Positions 25,322 to 36,984 of a DNA stretch of 64,000 nucleotides are shown piece by piece. The translations under genes and the position numbers were made by a program. The notes beneath the pieces are model-generated. The model was given only the letters and a program-made list of their open reading frames with translations. It was not told the DNA's origin and ran no database searches. Source of the DNA: Sarcocystis neurona (lineage: Eukaryota; Apicomplexa; Conoidasida; Eucoccidiorida; Sarcocystidae); assembly GCA_000727475.1 (NCBI GenBank), contig KL647289.1, positions 3,425,600 through 3,489,599 of the forward strand. Direction: 5' to 3'. How positions within the stretch are numbered: position 1 is the first letter of the stretch; every line of letters starts with the position of its first letter.

Positions 25322-28300
25322 ATGGCGAAAAGACGAGGTCTTTCAGGCCTGTGGTTGTTGATGTGGTACATCGCCGTATGGAACTGGTCACGATGTAACC
25401 TTGTCGCAAACGTCATCGGTGAATCTGGCCAACAAAGCGTGAAGAACTCCTCAAGTAGGCAGACACTCATACGTGAAGCGGCCAGCCCAGCTGCCCAGGC
25501 GAAAGAAAGTCCGGTCCCACATCTTAGACGTGACAGCGCCGCGAAGCATCCCCTTCGCGACCGAGGACACCGTTCAAGAAAAAGTTTCCTCAAAAGTCGT
25601 GGTGCTTTGTTTCCCTCATCTCTGCTTGCGACCCTCTTCTCCGTATACAACCATAACAACGCGGCCGACCGGAGTACGCTGTCGTCTCGGGTTGACTTTC
25701 GGCACTCCACCCCAGCTCAAAATTCCGATGTTGATTCCCCACTCAACGTGCCCGCTCCACAACAAATCCACAGCGTGGGTGAGCCGTCGCAAACCTGTTG
25801 TTCTATTGCATCAAAGTATGCAGTACACGTCCAGTATACCCCGCAATGCATTCGGACGCCGAGATCATATTTTGCAATGTCGTTGTAACAGAGCTTGTGT
25901 GTAGCCTTCTTGTTTGCGTACTCCTTTCGCGGCTGAGCGGAACAAAAAGCCTTCTCAGCACGGTGATTGACCTGGCCCTCGCAGGGTCTAAACGAAAGTT
26001 GTTGTGTAGTACACTGGGCCGTGAGCTCCCGAGCAAGCAACGCGAGTCCACACACAGTGAAGAGGGTCATTTTACAATGAAGCAACTATACGCTGCCGAT
26101 TCCAGCGTACGTTTCACAGGTCTTCCGTTTTCCGCTTCATACGTGTAGTTTGCACGGCTCCACAGAATTTTGCACGCTGTTTGGCCTTTGCCTTCTAGGG
26201 CACGCGGACTCTCCATTAGAACAATCTACGGCCACAAGGTCCAGTCCGACGAGTCAGGCAATTCCTACAGATCCCGATGTGTACGACTTTATTGTCGTTG
26301 GCTGCGGGGCTGCAGGGTGCCCGCTTGCGAGTTTTCTGGCCCTGAAAGGAGAAGGTGAGAGGGTCTGTCACGTTGCAATAGGTAGCTTCCCGGTAGACAC
26401 ACTCTCTCGGATGCTACGTTGTACCGAACTACGGTCAGAAGCCAGAGAGACTCGTTGTCGTGCTCCACCAGCACAGCAAAGAGTGCCGAAAACGAAAAAA
26501 AAGTTCGACGTGAGAAAACACAATGCGGACGCATCTGTAAGCTTTCTGCTCACGGTGGAGCTGCCGCTGTGCAGGTCGCAGAGTGTTAGTACTGGAGAGG
26601 GGCCTTGAGAGAACATTCGAGCAGGCACCGAGGGCGATGACGATTTTCAGCGACGGTAAGCTCTTAGATATTATTGTACATCTGGGCGGCAGCCCACCCA
26701 TGATGACATGTCACTCAGAGTCGAAGGACGCAAGGTCACCTGGAATGCCTCTCCGTAAACACGTGGGAGAGCTAATCCCGACAGCGCGACAATTTTTTAC
26801 GCTACGAATGCAAATTTAAGTTGTTCTACTCTTTCGTTGGTGGCCCTCAAGAATGCTAATCCCGACAGCTCGACAACTTTGACGCTAGGAGTGCGAGTTA
26901 AAGTTGTTTTACTCTTTCGTTGGTGGCCCTCAAGAATGCTTTGCCCGTTGCTCACTAAGGCTGCTCTAGTAGCCTCTCAAAGATTTGTTGTATCGGATGG
27001 CGTACTGGCCGCTTATGGGACAGGCATGGCAATCGGAGACGAGGCCATCTCACAGCCGTACGCTACGCGAAAAGGCATCCGCACGCACGTCGCCGCGGTT
27101 ATGGGAGGCGGGACAGCCATCGACCTGGCAATCTACATTGAAGAGACGAAAGACTATTTTGACTACTTGAACAAGCGGTACCCAGCATACAAGTTTCAAT
27201 GGCCGGCAATTCAGCAGGTGAGGCACAAGACCTTCACGTTTGCAACATTACCAAGAAGTCGGTTGAAATTGCTGCGGACACGCGTGTCTAAAGCGGTGCT
27301 GGAATTGGATTGAGACACTACCACCATAGTTCATAGTTGCCGGTCTTGAGCGTAGGTATGACAGCAAGAAGACACTCCCTCGTTCATTCAGTCTTGCGGC
27401 TGCCGTACTGCGCTGTGTTGGGTTCCGCTCTGTATGATGCCGCAGTTCATTACGTCTGAAACTGCTCCGTACGCTGTAGGCGTATAGGTACGTCCGGAAT
27501 GTTGTAGCTCGCAAAATGCCACAAGACACTCGATTTGCTCACGCATATGGAAGAGCGTTGCGAGCGAGGGGATTCGAACCCGTAGGCGGCAGAGACCCCG
27601 CTGAATACTCTATCTCCGTCGAGGTGAGCGCATCACTGCTCCTGTAGCACACATCTTTTCAGGTTACGTTCACGTGCTTTTTGCCCGCGTGAGTGCTCTC
27701 GACGGACACCAAGACTAAAGCACAACTACACTGTCTTCTCAGGCGTGCCCCAAAGGCCCGCCGTACACGTGGTCTTTGGCCACGAGTGCATATCCGATCG
27801 GGTCCTTCTAGAAAAAACTCACTCGAATGCCCCACGCAAAAAGGGTTGTAATTTCTAGGCGCTGCTTGAAATTCGCTCCATTATGTTGTATACACCCGTT
27901 CGTACACGTACACCGACGTTGTGGCTTCCGTACTTTCCCCGTTCTCCGGGCCAACAGGTCAACAAGCACTGGGGCAGCTACAGCTTGTTTGATGTCCCTC
28001 AAGGAGGGTATAGAAGGGCGGCGGACGTGTTCTTGTCTGAATTGCCTACGTGGGCGAGGAGGAACGTTGACGTCCGCACGAGGCACACGGTCGAGGTATG
28101 CATCTGTGGAAGTTCAGCCTGGAACACACTCCGAAGTGTCGCATATTTCCTTCTGAGCTGTGCAGGGTGGCTTTGTAGACGCGTTCCCAGTAATCGAAAG
28201 CCTGTCACATGTTGTTACACTAACGTGACACGTGCGTGGTGAGACCTGCGTGCTTGGAATGAAACACTAGCAGTTTCGTCACCTCAGCGTCCCAAAACTA

Positions 28301-31300
28301 GAGTATTGTTGAACAGTTGGAAGTTACGCTCCTTGCACATATACAAGTAAAACGTACGGAGTGGAGTGCTCTGCACTCTCAGAGTGTTCCTCATCTGCCT
28401 TCCACTCTGCGGCCCGACGCTCGACGAACCACACAGTTCACTAATATCTTTCCATCTGTTTCAGAAATACGGTGAGGCCGTTGCGGTCTGATGAGCAATT
28501 TAAGAGGTCCTTTTTGGGGGTCATCTCTTGCTTTCTCTTTGCCTCATCAGCGCGTAGAGTTCGATGAGACGCAGCAGCCTCCCAGGGCAAAGTGTGTGGT
28601 CTACCGGCCTACGTCATACGCGGACGTCAAGCCACAAGGTGTAAACTTTGGGCAGACTTTACCCGCCAGCAGCGCAGGTTAGGCTCGACAGGAAAGAACT
28701 TGTGCAAATAGTACAGCTGACATACCTGGTGCCTTTGTGTAAAGCGACCACTGCAGAGTCTGAATAGCAACGCTATGATTTTTGTAATGCAAGGACCGGG
28801 CAAGTTCTTGCGTAGTCTACTGTCCTGCTTGCATATCCGTCTATATCAGTTGACGGTTCGGCGATACCTGACAGGTGGTCTCCAGCTTATGCGTCCACCA
28901 CCCCAAGGTAGAGTTGCCTGAGCTGCTTCAGCAGCTTACTGTTTAAGCATCTCTGTGTTGGCCAAGCATTGTTTACCTGCGATCGAACTCCGTCTACAAC
29001 GACGTTTTCGCTCGTTGGGCCAATCATCCTCTCATCCGTTGCAGCCGCCAGCCCAACGTACGCAATATAAAAGAGTCAGGGAAGACTATGAGTTGTGCAT
29101 TCCAGTTTGCTGGAGACTAGTGGGTGTTCGATGGTAGACTACACTGAGCGTGGCTAATATCAAGGAATTCTGCAAGCGTGCTTTTGTGGCAGGGTGGGGG
29201 CCATGGATTGGCACATTTTTAGCTCCACAGACGGTGCTTGTCGGGCCGCAGGCGCCAACATCCGCACATCGATTTTTTTCTCAGTCAAGATCGATGCGCA
29301 GAGTCTGCATAAATGACAAGGCGGGCTCTGAAATCATTCTCAGCGCAGGAGCCATTAACACGGCTGTCCTCCTGTACAAGTCTGGTAAGGAGTTAGCTCA
29401 AGTACTGCGCAGCTCGCGTTCAAAGACAGCACGCTTCTGACTGTTGTCACTGAATAATTACTTCGAATGTCCTCTGTACGCCGTGACTGGCCAGCGACCA
29501 TCGGTAGGAGGCGTGCTGCTGAGCTGAGGCAACTGGTAGTCCGCAGTAGCTCACCATGCGATTTGCGACCGAAGCAGGGCCCCCTGACAGCCGGTTCCCG
29601 GAAGTATGGGGAACGTCACATGCTTGTTGTGCACGCTCCATCCAACAGAGATGCAAAGGATGTCGCCCTTAAGTAGAATAGATGGTCTGCTGTGGGCGAT
29701 CTTCCTTCTTTCCCCCGCTGAAGTCAGGGAGCGTCCACATTAGGCGACGAATAAAACGTGTCTGCATGTGGATCCTTTCAATCATCCCTTCCGCAGGCAT
29801 CGGCCCACTTCAGCAGCTGAAAGAAATAGGTGCTCGCGTAATTGTGGAGAATCCACACGTTGGTGAGCTTCTGCCAGCCACTCGGTATGAGTGACACAAC
29901 TTGAATTCCTCTAGTGGTGCCGGCTGGGGTTGGAGGTGTCTGTTCCCGACCGGCAGACTCTCCTTTTTTCAATCCTCGACTAGTTTATTACCTTTGTACT
30001 TCTTCTATGCGTCCCCCTTTAGGACAGAAATTTAGTGACAGGGTTTTTATCCCTGTGAGTGCCTTCATGGCGAACTACGCGGACGAGGTTATGCCTGTAT
30101 CTTCGAGACCTATTAGGCGTATGGCGCCACCTGGAGATAGCCGTAGGCGCGACAAACGTAGAGACTCCGCTGCAGCGTCCAGTATACGCCGCCAACCATC
30201 TGCTGAGGGCAGCGCTGCGGGCGACAGCACCTTCTTGAGCCGCGTTTCGGATAGCTCGCATAGTACAGTTGCGGACGCATCTCTCCCTAGCACACTACCA
30301 TTCGGAGCACATGGCGGCGGAGAGACACCGCGACGAAAAAACAAGAAACAGAGAAACATATCACATCTAGGGGAGAGACGAGTTCGCAGGCCGGATCTAC
30401 ACTACCGCAGGACGTTTTCTTCAGCATGGCACTCTTCCCCTATCGCTGCACTGTCGAGGGAGATCTCCGAAGAGACACAAATTTCTGTGACGCGGGCCGC
30501 AGCGTACACCTCTTCGGTGGGGACTATAGCTCCGAATACGCCGGCAACACTCGATGAGGATCTTGCCACTCCGGATGTAAATCCTTCGGGACGCAGAGGC
30601 GACCCCTCTCGCGTCGTGCTGGCGGACTTCAAAAATTCACTTTCGCCCGAAATTACGGGAAGGTTTGTCGACGTCCGGTATCCCCAGGAAGGCCTACTTA
30701 GTCCTCCGCGCGTGTGCCAGGCTATGGGCCTGAAACAGGCGGGACCACCACAAGGATGTAGCACGGAACACTACAGGCACGTCACTCGTATCCCGTCGTG
30801 GCTCACAGACTGTTTTGTCACATGCAGCCACAGCGGATGGCTTCGACAGCTCCTGATGCTGCGGCGCCACGCTGGCAGTTGGTGAAGGCTTTTGCCCTGT
30901 GAAAACCTCAGTATGAGTCGTTAGCTTCTCTTGCTCGTCACCAACGCAGCTTTCCTATACGGTCTTAGATGGAATAATCGTCGAATCTCAGTCACTAGTT
31001 CTCCTGTGGTACCCCGCTTGCGTAGGCAACACAGCGCTTCTCAAACAGCACAGCACGCCCTCTTCAGGTGGCCGTCTTGAAGTAGTATGGGCGAAACTTT
31101 TGCATCCTGCAAACGTCTCCTTCATAGCGCATGATACCATGCCCGTGTGCCTTGGGAGAGCGAGAGTGAAATCTAAGGGCGCCCAGCAGCATGTATTCAT
31201 CGGGCCGAGTAAAGCGAGTCATCCTCTGTTCCGCTCTTCAACGTTCATCTTTGCTTGCATTTATCAGCATGGGGAAACGGACTCTCACGTGTTCCCTGAT

Positions 31301-34300
31301 CGTTGCTGAGGAGTCCTCAGGAGGGCGTGCGCAGGAAGGGGTTGTTCTTGCGAGTAGATTCGTATTCCCGCCAGCCCTGCGGAACGATCCTTTTGTAGAC
31401 GTTCTGTTCGAGATCCTTGGAGCATGTGGCGACTACAAAGCACCATACGGGTTACCGGTCTTTCAGCCACTGTGTGCAATCGTAATGCCAGTAATCAAGT
31501 GCTTTCGGTAAGTGCTTAGTCGAGCTACAGAAGCCCGTCTGCACTGAATACCGTCAGTTCACCTTATTAGGAGCTAGCTACCTTGAGCGTTTTGTCCCTT
31601 TGGAGTGCCCAAGCAGAATTCCCTCGTATTTACATACGTGGGTACGTCTGGCTGCTGTGATCCCGACATACTGTGTCACTACGGTCAACCCCTTCTGTTT
31701 CCACTCAGCAAAGCCTTGGCAACTTTTCACTTCATCGCAGAGCCAAAATCACGCGGATTCGTCCATCTTCGTTCTGATGGCGCAGTGGAGGTTGACGGCA
31801 ATTACCTGAAGGACGAGCAAGATCTTTTCGACGCCGTCAGAGGTGTATCCGGTCTTATTGAGGCTATGAATGGAGATGCGTACAGGTTAGCTTCCTGTTT
31901 CCGTAGTAACGTGTCTCCAGGCTTATTCAATCCAGTAAGAGTAAACCAGTGAGGCGCCGCTAGGAGAGCGACAGTAGCAGGCGTGATGCATTGAACACGA
32001 ATAAGACGCACTGTTAGGCCGTTTACCAGTGTCCCGTTACACACCACCCGTGTGAAGACTTGACCCGCGCACTGACGGCGGCTCGTACAACCACTCGTGT
32101 TTTTCATGACGCCAGCGAACTTTGTACTGTCCCCATTATATATTGACATACTCTACTTTTCAACTCGCCCTGCCTTCGACTCGTAGCGCTTCTTGTCTGA
32201 GTAATGAATATCCACCCGAAATGCACTGCGGGTACAATTACGCTTAGGGCAGCCGTTTCTTCTGATCTTCCCGTCAATTACATAAACAAGTATATGAGAC
32301 ACATCCTGTGACTATGCACCCACAAAAACAAGTGAAGTACGTATACACCCGCAGCTCACACGGTTAAAAGCGTAGTTCCAGCACTTGCACTTCGCTGTGA
32401 TGTAGCTCGTCAGTTACGGGAGTTCACAGGGTTGCGAGGGACGCTCTCGCACTTGCACTTCGCTGTGATGTAGCTCGTCAGTCACCGAATTTCGCGGTGG
32501 TCAGTAAACTCCTTGACCACATTTCTGCAGGCCTTGCAGAACTCTTTCCCTGCTGTTGGTGTCGTCTACGTAGGGGGATTCTTCAGCCTGCAGGATCAGC
32601 GTCGTGTCCTGCGACGGTGCTAAACGGTTTGCTAGACCTGGTTCTGACCGTTGCCAGCACCACATCTCTATTTTTGACTCGGAAAGGAAACTTTGCATTA
32701 GTAGGGTCACCACGCTTGTTCGAGGCACCGCGGGGTTACCCCGGCGTTGAACCACCTTACATAATGCTGAAGAGTTCAAGGTGCACTGCGCATGCTGGCT
32801 TATATCGCTACTAAAAATGGTTAAGTTTGTTTCCGTGCAAGTCGAATTTCGACCCTGATAGGACAGGATGGCGCCGCTTCGTATGCGGTGAATCACTGGT
32901 GTGCTCATTCGTCAAAAGGCTACGCTCGCAACATACGATGCTGGCAGTCTGCTACTTTCTTATGTTAAAAGCATTTTACTGCTGTTAAGAACAACGCAGC
33001 TATTTGCCCAACAGTGAGGTGTGACACGGTGGGCAGCGCTGTGGCTGCGTAGCAGACGGAGGGGCACTGCTTCTGTAGCATCGAATGAAAGCGCAAGAAT
33101 TCTCCTGCACCATGAAGGTTGACACAGATCAGCCGACTACAGGCTGCGCAGTCCTTCTGCGGAGCGAAAGACGGCGTCTTTGGGGAGCTGGGCGGCACCA
33201 CACATGACCACGTACTACAAACATTCGTATACAGGTTGCCTCGCGAGCTCTTTATACGTACACTCAAGTAGCTGCATCCGCTATAAGCCTCTTTCTCCAC
33301 AGCGATGTAATCTTCTGTGTAAAAGGATGCCGAACAACACAGCAAGCGACACGTATCTTGTGGATCAACAAAGCTGCAGTTCGTTCAGAAAGACGGAGTG
33401 CTTTGAACTTCTGCTGAGTCTGCCAATGTTCTCTGTGTGTAAAACGTGCGGGGCACAACAGATACAAAACTATCTTCAGGATTTGCTTCCAGAGAAGCAT
33501 CGTCGCCTGCGGCGCATTATTACTCTTGATAAGGAGGTGAAACCTCGAAAACTGGTTGCCACATTCGCTGAGGAGATCGAAGAGGCGGACACGTACTACC
33601 AGGACGGAGAGCAAGAGCCAAATAAATTTATCCTCGATGACTACAATGAATCTGTCGTTGTCGACGTGGATGAGAGGAAGTTGGAACAGCTCGGCTACAA
33701 GAAACAGCTTGAAAAAGTAAGCATTTTTCAATGTTTTTACTCGCGTGTAGTCTGCTTCAGAAAACCAGACTTGCAAGGAACAAACCTTCTGGTCGGTGGC
33801 ACATAATCACAGAGCGTCCGGTCACAACCGCTGTCACCTTCTCGGCCCCCACTGCTTTAAAACGTTGGACGCAGGGTGCGGGAGAAGTTCTGCAGACGCA
33901 CGGACCGTAGCCTCTTAATTAGCTTCCTCCCGAAATTTAGGACAGAGTGCTAATATTCGCCTTTGCGAAACAATAAGAACTCAGTGTGGAATCGTGCGGT
34001 CACTGCTTTCTGCTGCGACCGTCTGCACCTAGTGATACCGTCTGCTCCGTCTTGCATAGGTCGGCTTCGATTTCGAGTCGTATCGACGCCATATCGTGGC
34101 TAAGAGTCAACCCAAGCGTGCAAGTAAGGAAGAATCATCGCGCTGGTTCGCTGCGCGTCGTGTCCTACAAGAGGTACGTTCGTCACATGAACTTACTTCT
34201 GCAGACAAGAGGAAAATGCAACACACTGAGCCTGCAGAGTACCTGAATGAGCCAAAGGCTTTCTTTACCGAGCAGCAGCTCAAGGAATCTGAGGATGCTT

Positions 34301-35737
34301 GCAAAAAGCCATGCAGCGCGACAAACGGTCAAGATTCCTGCGCCGCTGCCGATGTCTGTTGCGCTGCATTCGGAAACTCTCTGTGCATTCGTACACCTGA
34401 GAATGAAGCACTTGAAAGGCAGCTTCGAGAAGAATTGTCTAAAGCATCCCATCAGCAACCATACGGCTCCGAAGGGGACGGCGACATCCAACGCGCGAGT
34501 GCACCTAAAACGAATGAAGCAGCAGACGCCTACGCGCGGTGTGATATTGGGGATGAATCTTGCGTGCTGAGAGCTGTTCATCGGGATGGGCTTGTATCTA
34601 CAGCTGTTGAAGGGATGCGGGGGGTAATGGAGCGGCTGCCAGCAGCTGGTGCAGCTTTCCTCAAATCGTTCCTCCCAGGGGCTTCGCCACCCGCTGGAGT
34701 TATCGTAGATCCCGATTCGGATTTTACTTCAGGGTATGCAGATTCAGAGTCAGCACTTCCGGGGAGTGTCCAGTGGGCTGCTACATTTCCACCACGATTA
34801 CCAGGTGAGGCAGGCAACGCTAGACCGCGCTCTGCTATTTGCTGCACAGGTTGCTCCTGCACATGTCATCCTACCGTATTACAGGGATGTTTAGAATCCT
34901 TTTGAAAATTCACTTCTGCATAAGCTCTGAACCCGCCATAGTTTGACGGCTATCTGCGCTCGCAGCGATCACGCAGTTCAGTACGCCGAGCCACAAGTGG
35001 ATGCACCGTAGAGAAGAGGGCTTTTTGGACCGGAACACACACAAACCAACGGCGCACTGAGTGTCTCTGCTCTTCAAAGTAGACGACAGCGAAAGCTCTC
35101 GACGTCGTGTTTGCCCCGATTCTCTACTGTGCAGATCCCTATAATCCAAAAGATGTGGCGAGATACGCGCTCACATATATGTCCAGCGTGTGGCACCACT
35201 GCAACACGGCACCATCCGGGCTCGTCGTAAACTCTGATTTTGAGGTTATCGGAACTCAGGGACTTTCGATTGTTGACGCATCTATGATAAATCAAATAAC
35301 GCGCATGAATCCACTGGCAACGCTTCTAATGGTCGGAATGTAAGTCTTCGCACCTTGTGCTTCGTTCTTATCGCCTCAACCTCCTACCTGTAGTCGAAGC
35401 TACCCTTGCAGAAATTGCTGTTGTGCAGTTCCACCGAGATTACGAGAAATTCAGTAACTGTCCTCTCCAACACAAAGGCGTTCTGCAAAAATAGCCGCCG
35501 CTTGCCCATTCTGCGATAGAAGTGCGGGTATGATTTGACTCGCATGCGTCTGAAGAGCGCCACGGTTTCAAAGTCTTCTCAACGTATGAGCGACCCTTGC
35601 ATTCTGTGACGCTTTGCTGCATCAGATACGCTGGCATGAAGAAGCTGCAGAAAGCCGGTGTCGTCGACGTAATGCCGCCAGTGGATCCCGCAGGCACTTT
35701 AGAAGCAGAACGTGTAGATCGTTTGTATCAGGGATAA
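25322..35737 (+). CDS. secreted GMC (glucose-methanol-choline) family FAD oxidoreductase with large inserts
   Basis: Sixteen predicted exons: 25322-25778, 26199-26354, 26575-26655, 26970-27217, 27480-27623, 27958-28095, 28551-28638, 29304-29384, 29797-29862, 30023-30881, 31190-31507, 31709-31885, 33389-33716, 34060-34804, 35135-35339, 35626-35737. All phases agree, giving about 1400 aa. A hydrophobic start (LWLLMWYIAVW) suggests a signal peptide. The FAD dinucleotide motif is VVGCGAAG (about 187). The second GMC signature ILSAGAINTAVLLYKSG is in exon 8, then GIGPLQQLKEIG and SDRVFIPVSAF. The C-terminal domain has PKSRGFVHL, NYLKD, VWHHCNTA with the expected catalytic His, and IVDASMINQITRMNP with Asn as the second active-site residue. 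Two inserts enlarge it: a basic Ser/Arg-rich block in exon 10 and a Cys-containing block in exon 14. GMC enzymes oxidise alcohols using FAD; the substrate is unknown. Least certain are the exon 7/8 junction and the start of exon 11. Confidence 0.85.
26771..26939 (+). repeat. tandem duplication, about 2 x 84 bp, in GMC intron 3
   Basis: Both units begin GCTAATCCCGACAG and end TTGGTGGCCCTCAAGAAT. Units lie at 26771-26854 and 26855-26939 with several substitutions. They end just before the acceptor of exon 4, so the duplicated block includes the intron's 3' part but no recognised exon. Confidence 0.8.
32381..32482 (+). repeat. 34-bp direct repeat in GMC intron 12
   Basis: The 34-bp block beginning GCACTTGCACTTCGCTGTGA occurs at 32381-32414 and again at 32449-32482, apparently without mismatch, in the 1.5-kb intron between exons 12 and 13. 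Confidence 0.85.
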
Positions 35738-36984
35738 GGCGGAAGTAGAGAACTTATAGAGGAGGAGTCAGCGTTTCGGACATTGTTGGCCCCCGAAAAG
35801 CTGCGCACCTCCTCATCAATGAAGGTTCTTCAAACAGGTTCCACGACATCTCAGCATGCTGCCGGCAACTCGTCGAATCGCTTAACTCTGTAGGGGACGC
35901 GGCGCAGTCGCTCCACCACTGTTGTCTGAAGGCTGCCCGCGCGGCCCCGCATTGTGATGACGGCTACTGGCTACTGCCGCTTCGCCCAAAACAACTGATT
36001 ATCTGGTCGTGAAGTGCACGCGGCAAGGCAGCCTGGTTTCCTACACACCTTTGGTACCAGCCTGTCTGGATATAGCCCCTGAGGTGATATCTAATAAAGA
36101 GAACACGTTGACTTCACGTCATTTGATACACTTTCACAAGCGCGCTCATCTTCACATAATACGCAGGCTTCATTCCCGTATCAGCTGGTAAATTCACTTC
36201 TGTACCATTGCCTACACAGCAGCAAAGGCGACCAGTCTCTTAATTCGCAAAGAATATGCAAATCCAGTGCTCTCTACCTGCTCCAGCAGGTGATGGAAGG
36301 AAGCGTGTTACTCTTGTGCAAGGAAACGGAAAAAAACATAAAATACAGCTTAGATGGCTCCAAAGCACAAATAATCGAAGCCATCACGCCTGCTTTTCAA
36401 CCGAGCCTCTTTGGTATGCTTTTTTGATTTAGCCATGCAATAATGTCAGGTGAGCAGGTTGATTTGCCGGTGTTACGAAAGTCTTCCATGCTTGTTCCAA
36501 GATCTTCGTATCATCGTTTTGGGGACTCTGTGAATTATCAACGCAAAATGTAGAGGAACGCTTGAAGTCTCGAAGTCGCGCCTCTCACGCTAGAAGTGCA
36601 ACTTGCACTTCCGTGCCATTGACTGTACTGTTAGGATTTCTAATGCGTCTACGCCCGTTCTCTGTAAATACCTGCAGATCAGAAAACTGATTCTACGGCG
36701 GCCCGCTGGAGGCGCGGGGCATGAGTAATGCATACGTATTACGGAGATGAACGCATGAAACCATTCTGATAACTGTAGGCAACTGCTCTCAAAGAGATAT
36801 AATGCTTGTGGAAAATCTCCGCTTCAGAAATGAGGCGTGAAGCCCCGCTGACAGGTATGAACCTGTGTGACACAGAGCCCAGTTCGGTACTGCCACCTCC
36901 GCAATACCGGAGGCGACAGCGTATACTATTCAAGCGATTCCATGTTCCGCTGCGCTTATTCGAAGACCCTGCTCTGTTTGCTAG
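35738..36984. other. intergenic region between convergent genes
   Basis: It lies between the 3' ends of the + strand GMC gene and the minus-strand unknown gene, so it should hold both 3' UTRs. Several AATAAA-like words occur, but none can be assigned. No coding signal was recognised. Confidence 0.4.

Noticed and set aside
25222..25710. 162-aa minus-strand ORF
   Set aside because: Antisense to GMC exon 1, whose signal peptide and phase fit the rest of the gene.
27565..27600. tRNA-like T-arm on the minus strand (GGTTCGAATCCCC with flanking CTCGCTCGC)
   Set aside because: No matching D-arm, anticodon arm or complementary acceptor strand upstream, and the same bases encode GMC exon 5 on the + strand in a phase-consistent model.
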